From positions 930,001 to 994,000 of the forward strand of contig CBDAQG010000002.1 of assembly GCA_965198995.1 (NCBI GenBank): a stretch of 64,000 nt of DNA. Direction: 5' to 3'. The position numbers and the translations under genes were made by a program. Of this stretch, positions 59,486 through 64,000 are shown one piece after another. Source of the stretch: CAXMMR01 sp965198995 (lineage in GTDB: Bacteria > Pseudomonadota > Alphaproteobacteria > Acetobacterales > Acetobacteraceae). The notes below the pieces were generated by a model, which was not told the DNA's origin, made no database searches, and was given only the letters and a program-made list of their open reading frames with translations. Each line of letters begins with the position of its first letter. Position 1 is the stretch's first letter.

Positions 59486-59519
59486 GGCTGCGACGCCCTG
59501 GAGCAGGGACGTCGCAGCC
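59486..59519. terminator. GC-rich hairpin between convergent genes
   Basis: GGCTGCGACG-CCCT pairs with AGGG-CGTCGCAGCC (one bulge) across a GGAGC loop. It sits between the small protein gene (+) and glnA (-), ending 12 bp from the glnA stop. No clear T-run; probable two-sided 3' structure. Confidence 0.55.
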
Positions 59520-59530
59520 TGGAGGCCTGG

Positions 59531-60988
59531 TTAGGCGGAGTAGTACATCTCAAACTCGACCGGGTGCGGCGTGTGCTCGAAGCGGTAGACCTCGCTCCAT
59601 TTCAGCTCGATGTAGCTCTCGATCTGGTCGGCCGAGAATACGTCGCCCTGGAGCAGGAAGTCGTGGTCCTCGGCCAGTGCGCCGAGCGCCTCGCGCAGTG
59701 ATCCGCAGACGGTCGGGATGCCCTTCAGCTCCTCCGGCGGCAGGTCGTAGAGGTCCTTGTCCATCGCCTCGCCGGGATGGATTTTGTTTTTGATGCCGTC
59801 CATGCCGGCCATCAGCATGGCTGCGAAGGCCAGATAGGGGTTCGCGGTCGGGTCGGGGAAACGGACCTCGACGCGCTTGCCCTTCGGGTTCGTCGTGTAG
59901 GGGATGCGGCACGAGGCGGAGCGGTTGCGCGACGAGTAGGCGAGCAGCACCGGCGCCTCGAAGCCGGGGATGAGGCGCTTGTAGCTGTTGGTCGAGGGGT
60001 TGGTGAAGGCGTTGAGCGCCTTGGCGTGGCGGATGATGCCGCCGATGTAATACAGGCACATCTCGGACAGGTCGGCGTAGCCGTTGCCGGCGAAGAGCGG
60101 CTTGCCGTCCTTCCAGATCGACTGATGGGTGTGCATGCCCGAGCCGTTGTCGCCCCAGACGGGCTTGGGCATGAAGGTCGCCGTCTTGCCGTAGCTGTTG
60201 GCGACGTTGTGGACGCAGTATTTGTAGATCTGCATCTGGTCGGCCATCTTCACCAGCGTGGTGAAGCGGGTGCCGAGCTCGTGCTGGCTCTGCGCCACCT
60301 CGTGATGGTGCTTCTCGATCACCAGGCCCATCTCGCCCATGACCGAGAGCATCTCGGCGCGCAGGTCGCTCTCGTTGTCGACCGGGGGGACGGGGAAGTA
60401 GCCGCCCTTGATGGCCGGGCGGTGGCCCATATTGCCCTCCGGGTAGTCCTTCATCGCCGCCTCGGGGCCCTCGATGCTGTCGAGCTGGTACATGCTGTAG
60501 TTGCGGCCGGCGCCGAAGCGGACGCTGTCGAAGACGAAGAACTCGGCCTCGGCGCCGAACACCGCGGTGTCGCCGACGCCTGAGGCGCGGACGTAGGTCT
60601 CGGCCGCCTTGGCGGTGGAGCGCGGGTCGCGCGCGTAGCTCTGGCCAGTGGAGGGCTCGACGATGTCGCAGAACAGGATTAGCGAAGGCTTCGCGGCGAA
60701 CGGGTCCATGACCGCGGTCGAGGCGTCGGGCATCAGGATCATGTCGCTCTCGTTGATCGCCTTCCAGCCGGCGATCGAGGAGCCGTCGAACATGATGCCG
60801 TCGCGGAAGGCGTCGGCGTCCATGGTGGAGACGTGCTGGGCGGTGTGTTGCCACTTGCCCCGCGGATCGGTGAAGCGCAAGTCGATGAACTCGATGGAGT
60901 TCTCGCGCAGCATCTCGAGGACGTGGGTGACGTGGTCAACGGGGGCCGATGCCGGCGCGCCGGAGCTCGCCGAGGGCTTCTTCGCCAT
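59531..60988 (-). CDS. glnA: Type I glutamine synthetase
   Basis: 485 residues, dodecameric GS-I that makes glutamine from glutamate, ammonia and ATP. Signatures: IMFDGSSIAGWKAINESDMI, VFGAEAEFFVFDSVRF, the ATP loop KPVWGDNGSGMHTHQSIWKD, and the adenylylation Tyr in MDKDLYDLPPEELKGIP near residue 415. This implies control by GlnE. The start MAKKPSASSGAPASAPVDHV is about 14 residues longer than in enterobacterial enzymes. glnB lies 298 bp upstream on the same strand. Confidence 0.97.
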   Translation of the reverse strand: MAKKPSASSGAPASAPVDHVTHVLEMLRENSIEFIDLRFTDPRGKWQHTAQHVSTMDADAFRDGIMFDGSSIAGWKAINESDMILMPDASTAVMDPFAAKPSLILFCDIVEPSTGQSYARDPRSTAKAAETYVRASGVGDTAVFGAEAEFFVFDSVRFGAGRNYSMYQLDSIEGPEAAMKDYPEGNMGHRPAIKGGYFPVPPVDNESDLRAEMLSVMGEMGLVIEKHHHEVAQSQHELGTRFTTLVKMADQMQIYKYCVHNVANSYGKTATFMPKPVWGDNGSGMHTHQSIWKDGKPLFAGNGYADLSEMCLYYIGGIIRHAKALNAFTNPSTNSYKRLIPGFEAPVLLAYSSRNRSASCRIPYTTNPKGKRVEVRFPDPTANPYLAFAAMLMAGMDGIKNKIHPGEAMDKDLYDLPPEELKGIPTVCGSLREALGALAEDHDFLLQGDVFSADQIESYIELKWSEVYRFEHTPHPVEFEMYYSA

Positions 60989-61088
60989 TGTCGTTGCTGA
61001 TCCTTCTGCAGAGCCGGCCCGTGCGCGACCGGCGAGCGGCACCATGCCAGCCTTGTGCCATCGTCGAACAGACGGCAGAGCGAGGATT

Positions 61089-61145
61089 AAGCAAGGCCAG
61101 GAGCTCTGCTCCTGGACCTCGCTGGGGGCGGCGCCTCCAGACCCG
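61089..61145 (-). repeat. Double-hairpin repeat between glnB and glnA
   Basis: GCAAGG, CCAGGAGC-TCT-GCTCCTGG, ACCTCGCT, GGGGGC-GGC-GCCTCC, AGACCC on the + strand. Stem 1 has the unique AGGAGC/GCTCCT version. It lies 100 bp upstream of the glnA start. The remainder of the 60989-61286 gap shows no gene. Confidence 0.75.
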
Positions 61146-61286
61146 CATCCGTTTGGAGTTTAAGGCGACGCCCCTCTTGCTCGGCGAAGGCAGTTAGATC
61201 CTGCTTCCCACAGCACTGAAATCGCCAGCCAATCATGAGTGAGAAATGGATGGGCTCACGGAGGGAAGCCCCTGGTCTTCCTTGAC

Positions 61287-61625
61287 TTACACTGCGTCTT
61301 CGCCGCGTTCGCCGGTGCGGATTCGGACCACTTCCTCAACTGCGGTGACGAAGATCTTGCCGTCGCCGATGCGGCCGGTGCGGGCGGCGCTGACGATGGC
61401 CTCGACGGCGCGCTCGACGATGGCGTCTTCGCAGACGACTTCAAGCTTCACCTTGGGCAGGAAGTCGACGACGTACTCGGCGCCGCGATAGAGCTCGGTG
61501 TGGCCTTTCTGGCGGCCGAACCCCTTGGCTTCGACCACCGTGATGCCTTGCAGGCCGACCTCGTGCAGCGCTTCCTTCACCTCGTCCAGCTTGAACGGCT
61601 TGATCACCGCCTCGATCTTCTTCAT
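61287..61625 (-). CDS. glnB: Nitrogen regulatory protein P-II
   Basis: 112-residue trimeric signal protein sensing 2-oxoglutarate, ATP and ADP. MKKIEAVIKPFKLDEVKEAL, the T-loop GRQKGHTELYRGAEYVVDFL with the uridylylated Tyr (RGAEY), and the B-loop TGRIGDGKIFV are all present. Controls GlnE/GlnA and NtrB. It lies upstream of glnA on the same strand; a repeat element separates them. Confidence 0.97.
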   Translation of the reverse strand: MKKIEAVIKPFKLDEVKEALHEVGLQGITVVEAKGFGRQKGHTELYRGAEYVVDFLPKVKLEVVCEDAIVERAVEAIVSAARTGRIGDGKIFVTAVEEVVRIRTGERGEDAV

Positions 61626-61664
61626 GGCTGCCTCGGTGCTGTGTGATGCGAGTCACGTTGTGCT

Positions 61665-61681
61665 GCGCCACGCGGTGGCGG
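61665..61681. promoter_or_regulatory. NtrC-like dyad upstream of glnB
   Basis: GCGCCA-N5-TGGCGG, 40 bp upstream of the glnB start, has the spacing of the NtrC consensus GCACCA-N5-TGGTGC. Two positions differ from consensus, and on both sides A/T is replaced by G/C. No convincing sigma-54 -24/-12 box is seen downstream. Confidence 0.3.
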
Positions 61682-61841
61682 CCGTGCGAGGCCCGTGCGT
61701 TATGTCGCACGCGGCCGGTTGGCCAGCAATCGCTCCCGGTGGCGCTGGACCTGCGTCGTCTGCCTGCGGGCGCAGCCGGATGATTGACGCCAGGCGATTG
61801 ACGCCAGATGGGCGAACGGCCTAAAGCGCTGGCCGCGGTGT

Positions 61842-61918
61842 GGCGGACGTAGCTCAGCTGGTAGAGCGCCAGGTTGTGGTCTTGGATGTCGCGGGTTCGA
61901 GCCCCGTCGTTCGCCCCA
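61842..61918 (+). tRNA. tRNA-His (anticodon GTG)
   Basis: Cloverleaf drawn by hand: G-1 at 61842 opposite C73, acceptor GCGGACG/CGTTCGC (one G-T pair), D-arm GCTCAGCTGGTAGAGC, anticodon stem CCAGG/CTTGG with loop TTGTGGT (GTG), T-arm GCGGG-TTCGAGC-CCCGT and an encoded CCA. The extra 5' G is the mark of tRNA-His. Confidence 0.96.
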
Positions 61919-61962
61919 GCGCGTTTCTCTGAACCGCTTGCCCCCCCGTCGGAGGCTTCACG

Positions 61963-62454
61963 GTGCGCCTGCTGCTGTCGGCCTTGAGTGCGATCCTGCT
62001 GGGCGGTTGCGTGCTGGCCAATCATCCGCCGGCGTTTGACGCGGCCGATGCCGGGCTGGTGCTGCGCGGCGGCAACAACGTGGTGGTGGGGCGCGCCGCC
62101 TTCGTGACCTTTGGCGGCGCCTATGCGAGCTGCGCCGGTGGGCAGGCGATCCTGCTGGCCGACACGCCGTATACGCGCTGGCGGCTGGACCGGCTGTATG
62201 GCGGCGGCTCGCCAAGGGTGGCGGCGATCGCGGGTGCGCCAGGGTTGCCGGCCGCACCCGGCTACGGGGCGTATGTCCGGCATGCGCGCTGCGGGCCGAC
62301 CGGGGGGTTCGAGTTCGACGACTTGGCGGACGGGCAGTATGTGGTCGTGGCCGGGCTGTATGTGCCGGGCGAGCGGCCGGATGACGGGCTGTCGATCCGG
62401 CGGGACGTGGCGGTCTATGGCGGCATTGCGAAGTCACTGGTGCTGACGCCTTAA
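61963..62454 (+). CDS. Hypothetical lipoprotein
   Basis: 163 residues, not recognised beyond its lipoprotein signal (LLLSALSAILLGGC, Cys about 16, followed by VLAN). Features of the mature part: GGNNVVVGRAAFVTFGGAYA, ASCAGGQAILLADTPYTRWR and FEFDDLADGQYVVVAGLYVP, a beta-sandwich-like pattern as in carboxypeptidase-regulatory or transthyretin-like domains. Start is GTG 61963 with CGGAGG seven bases upstream. Probably outer-membrane bound. Confidence 0.7.
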   Translation: MRLLLSALSAILLGGCVLANHPPAFDAADAGLVLRGGNNVVVGRAAFVTFGGAYASCAGGQAILLADTPYTRWRLDRLYGGGSPRVAAIAGAPGLPAAPGYGAYVRHARCGPTGGFEFDDLADGQYVVVAGLYVPGERPDDGLSIRRDVAVYGGIAKSLVLTP

Positions 62455-62460
62455 GTGAAG

Positions 62461-62687
62461 GCAAGGCAGGCAAGGGGCTTTGCCCCTTGACCCCACCAAA
62501 GCCGCGGCTTTGGAAACATTTACTTAGGTTTTGCCATTGGGCGGCGTGGCTATATTGATAGGCTGCGCAGGCCAAGAAATGGCGCGCTTGAACACCCGTG
62601 CCTTATTGATGGGGTCTGTGGCCTCAGGCCCGTCGTGCGAATGCACGCTGCGCGCAACGGGTCGAGGGCAGAGCCCTCGCCTTGCTT
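62461..62687. repeat. Composite element: inverted pair of double-hairpin repeats with internal insertion
   Basis: Left copy 62461-62524: AAGGC units, CAAGGGGC-TTT-GCCCCTTG, ACCCCACC, AAAGCC-GC-GGCTTT. Right copy 62611-62687, inverted, has about 24 extra bases (CGTCGTGCGAATGCACGCTG and on) between its two hairpins, then CGAGGGC-AGA-GCCCTCG, CCTTGCTTA. The TTA is the stop codon of the next minus-strand gene. Confidence 0.8.
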
Positions 62688-63546
62688 AGAGTTCTGTCTG
62701 GAACGTTTCGGCCAGGCCCTGCGCCAGGGGGCGCGGCGAGATGCCGAGTTGTCGCAGGGCGGTGATGTCGAAGGCCTTGTCCTCGATCAATCGCCGCACT
62801 TCGTCGGCGCCGATGGTGGGGAGGCCGGGGACGAGGCGGCTGAGGGGTGCGAGCAGGCGTAGGGGCGTGGCGGGCAGGCTGAGCAGGCGGGGTGGTGGCA
62901 GTCCGGCCGCCTGGGCGACGGCGCGGACGAAGTCGCGGTAGGGCAAGGGTTGGGGTCCGGCGGCGACTAGGGTGTGTGGGCCGTGCCAGTCGGTGTGGAG
63001 CGCGGCCAGGATTGCCGCGGTGAGGTCGGCCTGGTGGATTGGCTGCACCAGGGCGCGGCCGCCGCCGGGCAGGGGGACGAGCGGCAGCCGGGCGAGCAGG
63101 GCGGCGAGGCGCCGGACGTTGTTCTCGCCTGTGGCGCCGTAGATCATCGTCGGATGGAGCATGACGCCGTCGCGGCCAGAGGCGAGCCAGGCGGCCTCGC
63201 CGGCGAGCACGCCGTTGCCGTGCGCATCGGGCCAGCGGGTGAATTTGCGGGTGCTGCCGAGCAGGACGATCCGGGCGCTGGGCGGGGCGGCGGCGAGCAG
63301 CGCGGCGGCGTTGCGGGCGTGGGCGGTGAGCACGATCCGGGTGGCATCGGCGAGCGCCCGATGCAGGGTGGCCGGATCGCCGAGGTCGGCGACGCGCGCG
63401 GCGGCGGCGAGCCCGGTGGCGGCGTAGCGCGGCAGGCTGCGCACGACCGGGATGAACGGCGTGCCGGCGCGGTGCAACGCCTGGCAGAGCGCCGCGCCGG
63501 AGCGGCCGGAGGCGCCGATGACGTGCACCACGGAGCGGTCGATCAT
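62686..63546 (-). CDS. NAD(P)-binding protein of the NmrA/NDUFA9-like SDR group
   Basis: 286-residue atypical short-chain dehydrogenase. Nucleotide-binding start VVHVIGASGRSGAALCQALH, then GVMLHPTMIYGATGENNVRR (YxxxN/MIYG region of NDUFA9-like proteins), and QPIHQADLTAAILAALHTDW. The classical catalytic YxxxK is lacking, so it is more likely a sensor or isomerase/quinone-related protein than a dehydrogenase. ATG 63546; divergent from rplM. Confidence 0.85.
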   Translation of the reverse strand: MIDRSVVHVIGASGRSGAALCQALHRAGTPFIPVVRSLPRYAATGLAAAARVADLGDPATLHRALADATRIVLTAHARNAAALLAAAPPSARIVLLGSTRKFTRWPDAHGNGVLAGEAAWLASGRDGVMLHPTMIYGATGENNVRRLAALLARLPLVPLPGGGRALVQPIHQADLTAAILAALHTDWHGPHTLVAAGPQPLPYRDFVRAVAQAAGLPPPRLLSLPATPLRLLAPLSRLVPGLPTIGADEVRRLIEDKAFDITALRQLGISPRPLAQGLAETFQTEL

Positions 63547-63651
63547 TGCGGCGGCGATGTGTGGTATCGGGCTACCACAATGGGAAATGCTTGACTTGGC
63601 ATGGTGTTGCGTCGATAGGACGCTCCTCAAGATGCAAAGACGGACGCTCCC

Positions 63652-64000
63652 ATGAAGACCACGTTGTCGCTCAAGCCGGCGGAGGTGTCCAAGGGCTGGG
63701 TGCTGATCGACGCCGAAGGGTTGGTGCTTGGCCGCCTCGCCTCGGTGATCGCCAACCGGCTGCGCGGCAAGCACAAGCCGCAATTCACCCCGCATGTCGA
63801 TTGCGGCGACAACGTCGTGGTGATCAATGCGGAGAAGGTGAAGCTCACCGGCAAGAAGGCCGAGGACGAGCTGTTCTATTACCACACCGGCTACGCCGGC
63901 GGCATCAAGCAGCGGACGGTGCGGCAGCGGCTGGACGGGGCGAACCCTGGCGACGTGGTCGAGAAGGCGGTCGAGCGGATGATCACGCGCGGGCCGTTGC
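63652..64000 (+). CDS. rplM: 50S ribosomal protein L13 (partial, runs off the right edge)
   Basis: 116 residues are visible: MKTTLSLKPAEVSKGWVLID, LGRLASVIANRLRGKHKPQF and TPHVDCGDNVVVINAEKVKL, then YYHTGYAGGIKQRTV and MITRGPL. This is the N-terminal three quarters of L13. rpsI would be expected just outside the window. The 105-bp divergent gap upstream carries its promoter. Confidence 0.97.
   Translation, partial: MKTTLSLKPAEVSKGWVLIDAEGLVLGRLASVIANRLRGKHKPQFTPHVDCGDNVVVINAEKVKLTGKKAEDELFYYHTGYAGGIKQRTVRQRLDGANPGDVVEKAVERMITRGPL

Overview
The window looks like a chromosomal segment of a high-GC alphaproteobacterium, most probably of the Rhodospirillales/Acetobacteraceae type. The evidence is the gene content (Cpa/Tad pilus genes, the order helicase - S4 protein - FdxA - CarD, GlnB-GlnA, a PCu(A)C protein, an RTX-like secreted protein), the strong third-position GC bias, and a large family of intergenic hairpin repeats. 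The organism call is inference from content, not from a phylogenetic marker; the only partial marker present is ribosomal protein L13 at the right edge.

Layout. 1-10.4 kb: a Flp/Tad pilus operon on the + strand (flp, prepilin peptidase, CpaB, CpaC, short CpaD-like lipoprotein, CpaE, CpaF, TadC, TadD-like TPR lipoprotein). No TadB can be found; the slot between CpaF and TadC holds about 2.2 kb of decayed DNA with a dead IS630 transposase. 10.4-14.3 kb: an insertion-sequence graveyard (IS1182-like and at least three IS630-like remnants). Inside one split IS630 transposase lies a lower-GC insert with a polymorphic-toxin type 37-like C-terminal domain carrying two in-frame TAG codons, followed by a probable immunity gene. 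14.5-19.9 kb: a Tat-exported ferritin-like protein and an RND efflux pair. 20.2-27.1 kb: a complete Nit1C-type cluster on the - strand (nitrilase, radical SAM, GNAT, AIR-synthase-like, glycosyltransferase, flavin oxidoreductase and two small nitrogen-starvation proteins). A MocR-type regulator lies upstream and a perfect inverted repeat sits in the leader. 29-31 kb: queC, queD and queE for 7-deazaguanine synthesis.

31-40 kb: YcgN-type protein, DUF45 metallopeptidase, a circularly permuted ATP-grasp/alpha-E pair, decayed oxidoreductase and monooxygenase genes, a frameshifted mmcB, a pterin dehydratase, a UDG-like protein, a PCu(A)C-like protein, a 2',3'-cyclic phosphodiesterase and a GDSL esterase. 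39.8-44 kb: an ABC ATPase/permease pair and a Bax-inhibitor-1 family protein. 44.2-48.7 kb: CarD, FdxA, S4 protein and an SUV3-like helicase. 48.9-50 kb: an MFS pseudogene. 50.8-58.6 kb: a surface-glycan type locus with a 1251-residue methyltransferase/glycosyltransferase fusion, a beta-roll secreted protein and a second glycosyltransferase. 58.8-64 kb: an HU protein, glnA, glnB, tRNA-His, a lipoprotein, an NDUFA9-like protein and the start of rplM.

The most unusual signal is not a gene. It is a family of about 16 intergenic double-hairpin elements whose stem sequences differ from copy to copy but stay self-complementary. They cluster within a few bases of stop codons and sometimes occur as inverted pairs around a 100-200 bp spacer, like small non-autonomous transposons. 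The Nit1C/MocR arrangement and the toxin-immunity insert are the other leads.
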